In this document: piece by piece, positions 28,891 to 40,718 of the stretch
Layout of the letters: every line of letters begins with the position of its first letter
Position numbering within the stretch: the first letter of the stretch is position 1
Notes under the pieces: model-generated
What the model saw: only the letters and a program-made list of their open reading frames with translations
Told to the model about the DNA's origin: nothing
The model's database searches: none
Origin: Neurospora crassa OR74A
Taxonomy: Eukaryota; Ascomycota; Sordariomycetes; Sordariales; Sordariaceae
NCBI RefSeq assembly: GCF_000182925.2
Contig: NC_026503.1
Span: 2,294,001-2,358,000, forward strand
DNA length: 64,000 nucleotides
Reading direction: 5' to 3'
Made by a program: the position numbers and the translations under genes

Positions 28891-31800
28891 ATGGACTATT
28901 CTTCGCCAACCCCTCAGAGACGAACATGGAGTTCACCTCAGCGAAAAGAACAGCAACAGCAACAACAACGACAACAAATTGGAGTAGCACATGAACAGGC
29001 CCAGCCCTGGACCGCGACGAGATGCAACCGGCTCCTTCGCCCTCTGCTCGCTCACATCGGCGCATTGAAGAAGGAAAAAGAGCGAAAGCTGGGCGTTTCT
29101 GAGAGCGTAGGTCAAGGAAAGAGCACCTCGAGCGCGAGTTTTGGTAAACGGCAGGGCCGAGGTGGTTCAAAACCTGCAACATACTCCAGCAAAACTTCAT
29201 CACGGGCGCATTTGACGACGCCTGAAAAACCGCGACGACAGCGGGTAGGCAGAAGGCCTGTTCAAGAAACCGCAGTGCCTACTCCCTACCTTAGGCATAC
29301 CACGGACAACTACTTGGAATCTTCTCCAGCTCAGCCCATTCTATTTGCTCCCACCAAAAGCTCCTCAACCAACGACCATGGCAGAGGCGCAAGATGTAGC
29401 CATAGAAGCTGCCAGGGAGTTCAGTGCAGATTGGAGGCGTGTCTAGCACAACTTCGGCCAAGCACGGATCAAGAGACCTTTTCGATATACGAGTCCATTT
29501 TCCGCACGCTGGATGCCCTGCTCAGAGCTACCTCTCCTCCAAAGTCTCCGGCCAGCGCTTCGCCCAAATCGTTCCTTGCCATGTGCTTGCGGAGAGTTCC
29601 AGATTACATCAATGAGCTTGAATACTGGGAGAAAAGGGACGCCGAAGCAAACAAGACCAAGTCCGTTATACAAGAGTCGCGAGCGTCCTTCGATATCTAC
29701 TCGGAGCTTGAGTCGCTAGGTGCGCTGGGGGGCTGGAAACATCTTCGCATAGTTGTCCGAGCCCATGGCGTCAAGATCATCCAGGGCGCCATCAGGGACG
29801 GTTTGCTCGATGATCGCATAGCCATTCTTCTTATCAGTCTTTGCTACCAATACCTGCCTTTGGTCGAATGTTTGGATCTTACCAATGTCTTTGTTTCGCG
29901 TCAGTACCCATCTCCAGATCGCTACGTACGTAACGGGCTCACGATAGAAGCGCCTGCGCTACTACCGCTCGCGGCGATTGGTTACGGCCATGCGAAGACT
30001 AAGCGCTTCATGCTTGGAAAACTGGCCGACCTTTTTGCTAATGGCTCTTTGCCGGCGGAGTGGTTGCTTGTCAGTGCTTTTAAGACTGCACGCCTTGATG
30101 CCATGGCGAAGTTGTTTTACGGGACTGGCCAAGACTGCGTTGATTTTCTCATTACCATGATCGACGTCCTTTCTCCTCTGATGTCTGAACGAAGACAAAC
30201 TTGTTCTTGTTCTGATCTCGCGCCGCACAAATTGGCCACCGGAAACCTGACTGGAGACATGGCAACGCTAGTATCTCAAGTGCTCCGTCACTTCGATGAT
30301 CCTAAACAGGGAGAGCGCGCGGTTACACCGTCACAGCTTGCGGTATTCGCCCACCGTGTGCGGTACATCTTTCGTACATACTTACTTCATGCTCGAAAGA
30401 CGAGCCTCCCATCCCCCGCCGTGTATCTTGTCAGCCTCTGCGATTTCCTTGCATTCGGAACCGAGTCCTCGGCCTCCACCATTGCTTCAGCAGCATGGAA
30501 AGGCGCAAAAAGTGGCCAACGCATTGATCGTCTGGACCAGCAATACTCGATGACATTGGGTGTTTTGGGCACGATAGTGATCAACTACAGTCGAAGCAAT
30601 GGATCGACCAGTGCTCATACCTACATTCCCCCGATTTGTGACAAAATGAGAGCGTTGCAGATTCCCGACAACCTCCCCTACCACCCCTTTGAGAACATCG
30701 AACTGGATGTCGCCTTCTTCGTGGCGTTCGAGACCAACGACCTCCAAGACCTCGCATATGCCGAAAAGCTATGGGCTAAGAAGAAGTCAACAACCTGCCC
30801 TCACGCCATGATGAAGGCGAAACCACACTATAAAGAGCGCATCCGTACCAGGGAGGAGTCAGAGGGCAAGTCCTTTACCGGGTTCAAGTGGGACGATGCT
30901 CTGAGCGAGTGGGTCACGGTAGATCCTCCTCAGCCGGCCGTGGGAGGAGGCGGAGGTAGAACGACGAGAAGGTCGACAAGGTGTCCGTCTCTGATGGAGG
31001 CAATTCAACGGTATACTCCTACTGCTACGTCCTCATCGACATCTACAATTGCGCCCAACCAAAAACAGACACGTGGTAGCACGCGCCTGGTACAATCTCG
31101 CACAGCTTCACTTGCAACATCTACCACAGTCGATACCACCAACAATGACATTGACGCGGACAATGACGACGACCTCCAAGACGACGACGCCAGCTCTGAA
31201 ACAACTACCACCACACCTCAAACCGCCACTGTCGACTCGTCCTTAGACTGGAGTTCCGATTTTGAAACATCAAACGTCGTAGGCCCAAACGAAACTTACC
31301 AGCAGATACCACCACCTCCTTCTCGAAGAACGCGACTTCAACTGCAACCGCAACCACAACAGCGACGGCTAAGCGGCAACAAGCGAAAATCCAGTCATCT
31401 CGACACCGACAATGAGGTCAATCAAGACAATGACTCCGATGAGGATGATGATGATGACGACGACGATGACTTCTCCGCTCCTGAGCCGCCGTCTAGTGGT
31501 ACAGAACGTCGTCGTCCCTTGGCTAAACAGCGTCGGACGAGGGCTTCACTGGTTGCATTGGCTATTACTACTACCAATACCGGTGCTGCTGCTGCTGGTG
31601 CTACTGCTAAACTCAGTAATAATGCCAGCGGTAGTGCTAGGGTCAACGCCAGCGCCAGCCGTAGCGGTAATGATACCTCTAGCAACGGTGTGAATACTGC
31701 TCGGCGGCGATCACTTAGGATATTTGCCGGTAGCAGCGGCAGCGGCAGGGCGATTTACGGGGGAGAAACCGAAGAGACGAGTGAAGATGAACTTGGCTAG
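28891..31800 (+). CDS. Unrecognised 969-aa protein with acidic, low-complexity tail
   Basis: A single long frame; the first in-frame ATG is at 28891. I do not recognise the family. After a Gln-rich start comes a well-formed motif, WTATRCNRLLRPLLAHI (about 40-57), then a basic Ser/Thr-rich region, a short Cys cluster (RCSHRSCQGVQC) near residue 170, and a predicted globular alpha-helical region of roughly 180-700 with mixed hydrophobic periodicity. The last 270 residues are low complexity: Ser/Thr- and Asp-rich, a run of nine Asp near 860, basic KQRRTRASL, an Ala-rich stretch, Ser/Asn-rich sequence, RRRSLRIF, and an acidic end. Mixed acidic and basic tails suit a nuclear or chromatin protein; this is inference. 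No signal peptide or membrane span is visible. An upstream exon from ATG 28365 is possible. It is divergent from clu1. Confidence 0.75.
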   Translation: MDYSSPTPQRRTWSSPQRKEQQQQQQRQQIGVAHEQAQPWTATRCNRLLRPLLAHIGALKKEKERKLGVSESVGQGKSTSSASFGKRQGRGGSKPATYSSKTSSRAHLTTPEKPRRQRVGRRPVQETAVPTPYLRHTTDNYLESSPAQPILFAPTKSSSTNDHGRGARCSHRSCQGVQCRLEACLAQLRPSTDQETFSIYESIFRTLDALLRATSPPKSPASASPKSFLAMCLRRVPDYINELEYWEKRDAEANKTKSVIQESRASFDIYSELESLGALGGWKHLRIVVRAHGVKIIQGAIRDGLLDDRIAILLISLCYQYLPLVECLDLTNVFVSRQYPSPDRYVRNGLTIEAPALLPLAAIGYGHAKTKRFMLGKLADLFANGSLPAEWLLVSAFKTARLDAMAKLFYGTGQDCVDFLITMIDVLSPLMSERRQTCSCSDLAPHKLATGNLTGDMATLVSQVLRHFDDPKQGERAVTPSQLAVFAHRVRYIFRTYLLHARKTSLPSPAVYLVSLCDFLAFGTESSASTIASAAWKGAKSGQRIDRLDQQYSMTLGVLGTIVINYSRSNGSTSAHTYIPPICDKMRALQIPDNLPYHPFENIELDVAFFVAFETNDLQDLAYAEKLWAKKKSTTCPHAMMKAKPHYKERIRTREESEGKSFTGFKWDDALSEWVTVDPPQPAVGGGGGRTTRRSTRCPSLMEAIQRYTPTATSSSTSTIAPNQKQTRGSTRLVQSRTASLATSTTVDTTNNDIDADNDDDLQDDDASSETTTTTPQTATVDSSLDWSSDFETSNVVGPNETYQQIPPPPSRRTRLQLQPQPQQRRLSGNKRKSSHLDTDNEVNQDNDSDEDDDDDDDDDFSAPEPPSSGTERRRPLAKQRRTRASLVALAITTTNTGAAAAGATAKLSNNASGSARVNASASRSGNDTSSNGVNTARRRSLRIFAGSSGSGRAIYGGETEETSEDELG

Positions 31801-34800
31801 GTCTAGGAAAGGGAAAACAGGCAAAAAAAAAATGGCGGGATAAGAGTGGACTCATTTTTTTATTTCTTTTGCTTTACAGTTGGGTTACTTTGCACATGAG
31901 AGGTGTTTAGGCATGGTAACGGATCGTCAAGGATGTTGGAAGTTGGATTGCGATTTCCCCAGCGAATGAAATGGGGGAGAGGAAGGAAAGAATACCCGAT
32001 TGCGTTGCTTGACATTAACACTGGTTGCTTGCTGGATGGTGGTTTAGGATACACATGGCATAATCAAGTGGCTGTTGGGTCATTGTATAAATGATACTCT
32101 GGATAATGTTTGACTTGAAATTGTGACTGAGTAGATATACCATGTATTGCGAAAATACCGGCACAAAATCACATCTTCTATGGACCTCGCCTTGTCCTTG
32201 AACATACCCCGCTCCTCAACTGCCCCCTAGTAACGTCTTCCTACCTACTTTAACGCCTTCTCCTACCGAAACGAAATGAACTGTACACATGAAACATGCC
32301 TCCAACTGCGCTTCGCCTTACCTTGCCTTTCCCCTGATCTAGGCTAGTTTCCCCACAACGCTCAGACTCCGCCGCGCGTATTCTTGCCTGGATCTCTCGC
32401 TTCACTAGGACATGGAGATTATGGCCGGTTATCTGATGCCGATGTGGTGTGTATATGTATTCTGGGGGTGTGGGGGTCTGTGTAGGTGAGCATGTGTGTC
32501 TGTTATGTGTCTGGTCACTCTATTGTCGGTTGTGTCGGCCTGCTGAATGGCCTGTCGGGTTGCTAGTATACATAGGTAGCAAGCAATATATCCAACTCGT
32601 CTATCGTATCTACTCGATACCTCTACCTAAGTAGGTACCATAGTAGACCACATTAGGGTCTCAAAATCCCCGAGTACCCACCCTTCTCTCCCCGGGACAC
32701 TGCATAACCCTATCTGCAAAATTGGAGATCTCAAGTCAGGTGTATATTATTCCCATGTCTTGAAAGCGAGTACAACGTCAGTCGTCAACCGAGAACTAAC
32801 CTGTTCTTCTACTAAAAGCTCACTTAGAGACCTGGTTGAAAGGCAGTCCCGTCGTGTCACGTGGTACAGAGCCATTTAACACCATGCGACCAAAAGAGGG
32901 GAAAGCAAGGAAACATTCCGAATAAAATATCTATCCCCCGGGCCTTATAGGGTCGGGGTTCTAAGAGAATATGTAGTTATGTTGTTTGACGCCGATCCCA
33001 CGAGCAAAATCAGATTGCTGCTGCTGCTGCTGCTGCTGGCTGCATGATGGGACGATGGAGGTATGCGTGCTCGGCAGACACTGCGGTGCGGTGCCTGAAC
33101 GAACCTCTCTCATTTTTAGGAACCTTGGGTTCGGCTCCAGTTCAAATTCGGTCGAAGAAACTTACAGCTAACAGTAGGTAGGTAGTGGTGTATGGGTTTC
33201 ATCAAGTGTGTCGTTCAGTTTGGATGACGCCGCATGACATGGCGGTTGTTGAGGCTCTTTCTCTCTCTTTTTCTTTTCTGTCCCATTGTTTCCATTGTTT
33301 GTGACCGGGACAGGGGTGATGGTGACCACTCCTTACCCAGTGGAAATGGTGATGACGGACGACCGGCCAACGTTCGACCATTGCTGTTTCGATTGAGCCG
33401 CGCGCGGGCTTGACAAGCAAGGCCAAAGAAGCTGAGACGGGAGACAATGGATCTTATCTGCCGCCAGGGTTCGTCTCAAACTCCAAGATCCCCAACTTGG
33501 CGTTAAAATTTTCCATCATGTTGATCCAGGAGTCACCACGTTTGATCAGGGTGGGAAATGAAAAGAAAGTGTTTTATAAAACAAACACTCCCCCAAAGTA
33601 TCTAGTCCACAGCATGAATTCTTCTCGGAGAATGACGGCGACAGGAAGCGGCTCTGAGAGAATGAAATAGTGTACGTAACTATTGGCTATCCGGGAGTTT
33701 CCTTCGACACACGCCTGGTTTTGCAACGGCGAGACGATGGAGCACTGGAGAGGGAGATTGCGTATACCATAAAGGACGTCGTGAAGAATTGAATGTTACT
33801 ATGTACTCGGCGGTTGCAGACCCTAGAGGCCACACGGCGATAACCTCCTCTTCAAGGTATTGGGTTGCGAAGGGGATCCACAGAGATGCTTCGTTTCTCG
33901 TTTCCCGGCGAGTCCGGTAAACGAGCCTGGGATGATAAACCGAGGCTAAATTACGGCTTTCTTGGTATGTAGCATTGGAATCCATCAAGATGGAGGAAGC
34001 CTCTGGTTGCAACGAGCGTGATTGTTTGGGATGCGTTACAGGGTTTGCCGCGCACGGCCGATGCTTGGGCTGGCGGATGGAGGTTGAATACACATCTGCC
34101 GACAAACGAGATGTTTGCACAGAGTCGGTGATGCCTGCAAGAAGAGATTGTGTGGGCGATGGCTTGTATCAAACCGAATTCTCTGCAGTTTGTTGGTGGT
34201 TGTTTTTGTTGTTGTTGTTGTTGTTCACTTGACAACCGGAGCAAAAGAGCGAGGCGCTGAAGGGCGTCCGTGTGATGAGAATGGATCATGGAACAGAGAA
34301 CAACTTCCCCGGGACCCGGCCCATGTGGAGATCTCGGCTCATTCTTCCGTTGGCTGATCTTGTTATGTACATCGCTATTTGGGGGTTCACAGGCCATTTC
34401 AGCTGACGTGCGCTTGTTCGGGAACATAGCAGCTTCTGGCCAGACATCCGGGAGACTGATGTTTGAATTTCGGGATGACTGGCGAAGGGGCGATCTTAGA
34501 GCTTCCAGCGACCTCAGGGGCTCGTTGCGAGGCTGTTTCAGTGTGGCCAACTGGCTCCACAAAGTCCACCCAAATGTTCAGGAACGTGCTTGGACCTAAG
34601 CGCACGGGCCAAGCCAATCTTGGGAACTCCCGTTCGTCTCTTCTCCAGTTTTCTCTCCCATCTTTCCACTTTGCCGACTAGAATACCTATCCACTGAGTA
34701 CCCAGACCGTCACTGTCAACGAGTGTTTGTGACCGTTGTTTTCAGCGCTGTGACCCGGCGGTGGAGAGAGCATCGCCCGCAGCACTGCAGCCGCCACAAT

Positions 34801-36498
34801 GCAGGGACACCCGATCCCAGATTGTAAGGCCCGGAGGAGGCCCGGAGGGCTAGGTACCATGCTGGTCACAGCTCTGATCACCTAATCCTGCCCGGCGGAG
34901 AAAAAACCAGGGGGATGTAGGGTGGAATAGTCGATACGACAGACGACGACATGGACGACTCGGCATGCCCTGCCCCCAGAGGCCCAGAACAGAAAACCTC
35001 GGGCGAACTCCTTCCGCGGCACCTCATGGAGATTGACTGACGGTGGGGAATCTGAATACCTATCCCAAGTGGTTGTGGAGTGTCGAAACAACAAACGAAG
35101 ATCCCAAGTGAGTTGTGATACTAGTTCACGGTACTAGACTCTACTAAGTGTACATACTCCGGGGGTTAGGGGTTTCTAGCGCGGTAGTTGGCAGCACGTC
35201 AAGATGGATGCTGTTGGACGGAATTCTCTAATCGACAACCACTCGACGGATCGCAGTGACGGCGCTTTGTGACGGATGTGCATGCCACACGACATCTGAT
35301 GTCTCCCTTTGCGTGGAGAGTTCTCTGTCGTGTATCACCTTGACCACCGGCTGGAATGTCGTCAGCAGGAGGAAACAGAAACGCAATTGCAACACCATGA
35401 GGAAGATCTGACCAACACCACTCTTTACTGCCTCCGTCGTTTGGAAGCCAGACACACATCCCGATGTGCATGAGAGGCGTCTGGCGAGTCCCGTTGTACT
35501 CCCTCATTGACTGTTGATGCAGCGCATTATCCAGGGGCAACCGCAACAACCACAACGAACACAACATGCAAGGAACGAAAACACGGACAGATTCCACAAG
35601 ACGCCTTCTCGGTGGAGGGCCATGAAGAGGTACACTACATACAACCGGTACACAACCTTACCAGGAGGCACGCAGGCGCATGGAGGGAAAAAAAAAAAAG
35701 GTACCTCTGGCCAGGGATTGGACGAGGGCAAGCCCCCCTCCCCTGCTCTCACCCCCCCACCAAGTCCACCTTCCCAGGTCCCAGACGTTTGGACGATCGC
35801 GCCGGCGATAAACCCACCACACAAAACCCACTCTGGGACTCCGTCTCCCATGCCTCGAGCACGCCTGCCAGTCACACCCTCCTTCTCGAACCCATGTGTG
35901 GCATTCTCTCTCATTTCATGCCCAGGAGACCCCCTCCTTCTTCTTAACTTCCCAGCTTTTCTCCCTCCACTCCCCTTCCCCAACACCTGGGTTCCGTCAT
36001 CTTTACTTTTTTTTTCTTGACCATCCACAAAAGGCCCCATCCCTCGTGCTAGTGGCAACTTGGCTGTCACTTGTCATCTTGGCCTTTTTTTCTCTTCTTC
36101 GCCCTCCTTCGAGTTTTTTTCTCTTCGACCGTCATCCCCCATCATTCCTTCCTCGTCAGTGTTGATCGTTGACCGAACACGACCTGCCTTCATTATACGC
36201 GCCTTCGACAGGATCCCTTCTTTCCAAATCTCACCCTGGAGGCCCAACCATCAACCCGAATTCGGCAATAGAAACACTCCGCAAAACTCAACCTGATCAT
36301 TCACCTTCAACCCATCAGTCCCAGGCAGGCGATCCAGGGACAGGACGTCACTATCATCAGACACTCACTCGACACGCCTCTACGACACTCATATACCCGC
36401 GCTGGACTCGGGCACTTTTGGGGTCGTATATCAGACATCCATTCTTTCACAACATTAACAACAAACGACCAAAAACGCAGAGAGGAGGATAAAGCAAA
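31801..36498. other. 4.7-kb intergenic region upstream of the ferric reductase
   Basis: No coding exon is supported. It contains a CTG repeat (33017-33037), a GTT repeat (about 34203-34223) and a strongly pyrimidine-rich stretch from about 35720 to 36170. The last is typical of fungal promoters and leaders and probably belongs to the ferric reductase gene. Open frames here (minus 33951-34562, plus 35507-36165) lack homology, and the longest lacks a true ATG at its start. Confidence 0.45.
33017..33037. repeat. CTG trinucleotide repeat
   Basis: Seven tandem CTG units followed by GCTGC, in non-coding sequence. Probably length-variable. Confidence 0.75.
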
Positions 36499-38360
36499 AT
36501 GTCAGCTCAACCACAAGGAAACGCACCAGCGGTCGCTCATGGTGCTGCGGGGGTAATAGCTGCTAGGGCTAAAGGTGCAGCTGCCGAAGGTCCGGATGAA
36601 GCTGCCATCATCAACGACATGCTCTCGGGATATCTACTTCTTGTCCTGGGGTGTATCTCCGCTACTTTGGTCATCTGGAGACTCAGCACAGGCCTCAGCA
36701 GATACATTCGACATGTTTCGTGCCTCACCAACGATACACAGACATACTTTGCCAGAGCAGGCAGCAAGTGGTCGTGGTTCAAGAAGAATGTCCAGTACTC
36801 ACCCATTTTCAGCAAGAGGCACAACCGCGAGTTCCAACTTAGCTCGGCCATCAACGTTGGAACTCTCCCCACGCGCCTTCAACTCGTCTTCCTCCTCGGC
36901 TACTTTTCCACCAATGTAGCTTTCTGTGTTATGGGCATCGACTTTTCAAAGCCAGTGGCCGCGTCTGCCACTGTGTTCATCAATCGTACTGGCACCCTCG
37001 CTGTCGCCAACATGATCCCCTTGTTCCTCATGGCTGGCCGGAATAACCCCCTCCTCTACCTTTTGGGTATCTCGTTTGATACGTTCAATCTCCTTCACCG
37101 ATGGCTGGGTCGTATTGTGGCTCTGGAGGCTCTTGCTCACACTCTGGGCTACCTTTACCGTACGGCTGCTACCAAGGGCTGGTCTGTGGCTTTCGAGGGC
37201 ATCTTCAAGAGCAGTTTTCTCATCTACGGATTCGTGGTATGTAAACACTGCATCTTGATGAATAGTATTTGAAGCACAGTAGCTAACGTTTCCTCTAGGC
37301 AACCGCTTCTTTTGTCGTCATTGCAATTCAGGCGTCCAGCGTTTTCCGGCACGCTTTTTACGAGATCTTCAAGATCTTGCACATCTGCTTGGCCATCGCT
37401 TCCGTCGTCGGCCTGTATTACCACCTTGGACCCAAGGGCTTCCCGCAGATCAAGTACCTCTACCCTGTCATGGTCTTGTGGGCCTTTGACCGTACTGCTC
37501 GCTTCCTTCGGGTGGCGTACTACAACTTTGGATCTGGCGGTGGCAAGGCTCTCGTTGAGGCTCTCCCTGGCGGTTCCACACGAGTCACTGTGACCATGGC
37601 GCGCCCCTGGTTTTTCAAGCCTAGCCAGCACGCTTATCTCTACTTCCCATCCGTCAGCCTCTGGCAGTCTCACCCATTTTCCGTCGCATGGAGCGAAGAG
37701 GCCGACTCACCCAGCGGCGAAAAGCTTCCCATGGACCGCCGTGACATTCTCGCCATGAAGAAGACGACTGTTTCTTTTATCCTCCGTGGTCGCACGGGTA
37801 TGACTGGCAACTTGTATGAAAAGGCTGCTTCATGCATTGACGGCAAGTTGGTGACGAGGTGTCTTGTTGAGGGCCCCTATGGAGGCATGCACCAAATGCA
37901 CTCGTATGGCACCGTCATGCTCTTCGCCGGCGGCGTTGGTATCACACAGGCAGTGCCTCACGTCCGTGATTTGGTTATTGCCTACAGCAATGGCATGGCG
38001 GCTACCCGCAAAGTTATCTTGGTCTGGACTATTCAAAGCCCTGAGCATTTGGAGTGGATTCGCCCTTGGATGACGGAGGTCTTGGGTATGGAAAAGCGTC
38101 GTGAGGTGCTCCGTATCATGCTCTTCGTCAGCAGGCCCCGGTCGACAAAAGAGATTCACAGCCCAAGCTCGACAGTGCAGATGTTCCCCGGCAGGCCGAA
38201 CATCGACACGCTTCTAGCAAGGGAGATGGAGGACCAGGTGGGCCACATGGGCGTCTCGGTGTGTGGCCCTGGTGCGCTCAGTGACGAAGTCCGTCGCGCT
38301 GTCAGGAACAAGCAATATAACGGCGCTATTGATTTCGTTGAGGAGGCATTTTCCTGGTAA
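36499..38360 (+). CDS. Ferric/cupric reductase transmembrane protein, 599 aa
   Basis: Two exons, 36499-37236 and 37299-38360, joined in phase 0 by a 62-nt intron (gtatgt...tctag). The product is a FRE-family metalloreductase: it takes electrons from cytosolic NADPH through FAD and two hemes and reduces ferric or cupric ions outside the cell or in an organelle. The N-terminal half has the ferric reductase membrane domain with paired heme histidines in HRWLGRIVALEALAH and in RHAFYEIFKILH (further His in GLYYH). Then come the FAD-binding motif HPFSV, the NADPH motif LFAGGVGITQAV, and the C-terminal VCGPGALSDEVR. Length fits the family. An N-terminal segment of about 45 residues precedes the first membrane span (GYLLLVLGCISATLVIW). 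No ferroxidase or permease partner sits beside it. A long pyrimidine-rich leader suggests regulated expression, probably by iron; that is inference. Confidence 0.93.
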
Positions 38361-39851
38361 AAGTGGAGGATTCCGTTGGAATTTGCATCAAGCAGAAGGC
38401 TCGAGGTTATGAGAAATGAACTCACATTTATGCTACTTTGAGGAAACTTGTTCAACCTGTCTTGTCGCACATATCATGGCTGGTTACTGGAACAAGCTCT
38501 CATCGTGCGGACATATCCCCAATTCATCATACATCACTGTCATTTCCGCTCTGTGAAATGTACAATGAAATTCTTGTACATTAGACTCTTGATTTTTTTT
38601 CTATTTTTCTTTTCTTTATCTGAGACGTTGTGTTGGTGGGCAAAAGAATAGCATAGCAATCACTTGCTTGAAATGACTTTATTATTACAAGACAGCTGTA
38701 CCCAAACTTCACATGCCATGTTCAATTCTTCGAAGTGATGGCGGGTCGTTAATTATCCCCTGCTGAGCCAAATGTAAACAAAGGTGACGATTGGGATAAG
38801 GGGACGAGGCCCTTGCCAATGACAAACATTGGGAGACTACTTACCGTGACACTTCCTAATAGATTGGCGTATAAGTGTGAACAATTTCCCATGGTCTATT
38901 TTGTGAATTTGTGAGAAGTAAAAATCATTATCTTCCTAATTAGCAGGGAAAAGCTTCGCTTGACGCCCTATATATTTTTATCTAGAGGTAAGGAGGCGCG
39001 AGGCTTCAGTTCAGCCCACTGTTCGTCCATAGGAAGCGAGAGCAAACTGCAGCTCGTACTTTTAAGCAATCTGGAACCTCGATCTGAAGTCAACGATGAT
39101 TCATATACAGCATAGAAAGGGAATGCAGTACGAGCACGTATCGGCATGTTTCTCTCATTTGCTGCATTCTAGGCATGCTTGCCAAGTGCAAGTAAGGGAA
39201 TTACTATACGACGTGAAGCCGAGCAGAGTCGGTAAGGCCAGCAGTGCGGCCACACGTGCTGGCAGCTGACAGCATTCCTACTTTCCCCGAGTAATTTGCT
39301 TGTAGTATGCCGCCATTGCATTTAAGACATTACTCCCGCTTGCTCTTTCCTATTCCGCCCTGGGTCGCACGATTTCTTACTCCTTCCCTCTCAGCTTCGA
39401 CCTCATTTTTTACTATTACTAACCAGAATAAGTGACACCCGCACAGTACGTTGTTTGGTAAACTCTTTGTTTGGCAGCTTCACTCGCTGACATCGGTTGA
39501 CAGAGCAACCAAACCAAGTAGGCTCCGCTTAACGACGTCAGTGGTCGTATTATCACACCAGGGTACCTCTACGCTAGTCTAAGGTACACCGATTTGGTAT
39601 ACAACTACTTAGTACACTGCCTAACCGCAAACGTTCGTCCTCTTATCTCTCCGCTTGTTAGTCGTTCGCTTCGCCGCCGTTGGACAGCACCGTCCACCGT
39701 TCAGACCAATTGATTACCATTCATTGCATCCATTCATCCCATCCGTTGTTTCAGTCCCGTCTTGTGACTGTGTCCTTCAGTTTGTCCCTTTTGCAACTGC
39801 TGCTCGCTCGCGAAGCAATCACACTTACCATTTTGTCCGTGAAATCCGTAG
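38361..39851. other. 1.5-kb intergenic region
   Basis: It should hold the ferric reductase 3' UTR and the Yippee promoter. The part at about 38740-39000 is relatively AT-rich. I see no coding exon or RNA gene. Confidence 0.45.
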
Positions 39852-40718
39852 ATGATCGAAAGCGAACCCCGCGGCTTTGGCAGGAGAGCTGAGCGAGTCG
39901 TACCGGAACTGCAAGTTCACCATCAGCATCAGCCTCAACCTCAAGAGCAGAACGCCCAAGCCCAAGCCCAAGACCAACAGCAGGTTCGACAACTGGACAT
40001 CGGCAGCGACAACAGCGGCGAAAGTAACAGCGTAGCACCTGCCCGTGAGCCGGCACCAACAACCGCGGAGGAGGACGCCCGAGTCATCCGTGTCAGCGAG
40101 ACCACTACGAATACCGTCAGTGAGACGGCCTCAGGAGCGACACCCGCTTCCAGCGACAACCGTAACAACACCAACATCACCACCACCAACCCAAACAACA
40201 ACATGGGTCTCGCCTACAATGTCTACCTCAACAGCGGCAAGATTTATGGGTGCAGGAACTGCAAGACCCATTTGGCTAATCATGAGGACATCATCAGTAG
40301 GGTGAGTCGCAGTTAGTTTTCTCTCATTCCCCTCGCCTCTTTTTTTTCTTCTCTTCTCTTCTCTTCTCTTCTCTTTGTTTTTCCCTACCCCTCCTCTCCT
40401 CCTTTCGCTTCCTCATGTCCCCTCCTTAACTTGTCCCGGCAATTCCGTTCTAGTCGCTGACATCAAACAAAACCGAAAACACAGAACTTCAGAGGCCAGC
40501 ACGGAAAGGCCTACCTCTTCAACTCGGTCGTCAACGTCGAGACCGGTGATCCCAACGAGCGCAACATGACGACGGGCCGCCACGTCGTCCGGGACATCCA
40601 CTGCCGCCAATGCAAGGAGGTGGTCGGATGGAAGTACGATCGAGCCTATGAGCCCAACGAGAAGTACAAGGAAGGCAAGTTCATTTTGGAGGCCGAGTTG
40701 CTTGCCAATGTGAACTAG
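39852..40718 (+). CDS. Yippee zinc-binding protein with Gln/Asn-rich N-terminal extension, 227 aa
   Basis: Two exons, 39852-40301 and 40485-40718, phase 0; the 183-nt intron contains a TTCTC tandem repeat (40348-40375). The C-terminal 110 residues are a near-canonical Yippee domain. The zinc ligands are the pairs YGCRNCKTH and IHCRQCKEV, with NFRGQHGKAYLFNSV and TGRHVVRDI between them and GWKYDRAYEP after them. The fold is related to the CULT domain and Mis18. Yippee proteins are small, highly conserved and linked to the nucleus and cell cycle; yeast Moh1 is the relative. Most are about 110-130 residues and begin with a Met just before the motif LAYNVYL; that Met exists here at 40203. The longer start gives 117 extra residues rich in Gln, Asn, Thr and Ser. 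Both starts are in frame, so the true one is uncertain. Confidence 0.92.
40348..40375. repeat. TTCTC pentanucleotide repeat in Yippee intron
   Basis: About five tandem TTCTC units inside the polypyrimidine part of the intron, following a run of T. Confidence 0.75.

Noticed and set aside
33951-34562. 203-codon minus-strand frame upstream of the ferric reductase
   Set aside because: It begins at TTG rather than ATG, has low-complexity Gln, and resembles no known protein.
35507-36165. Overlapping plus-strand frames in pyrimidine-rich DNA
   Set aside because: Pro/Ser/Phe-rich translations are expected from CT-rich leader sequence in all frames.
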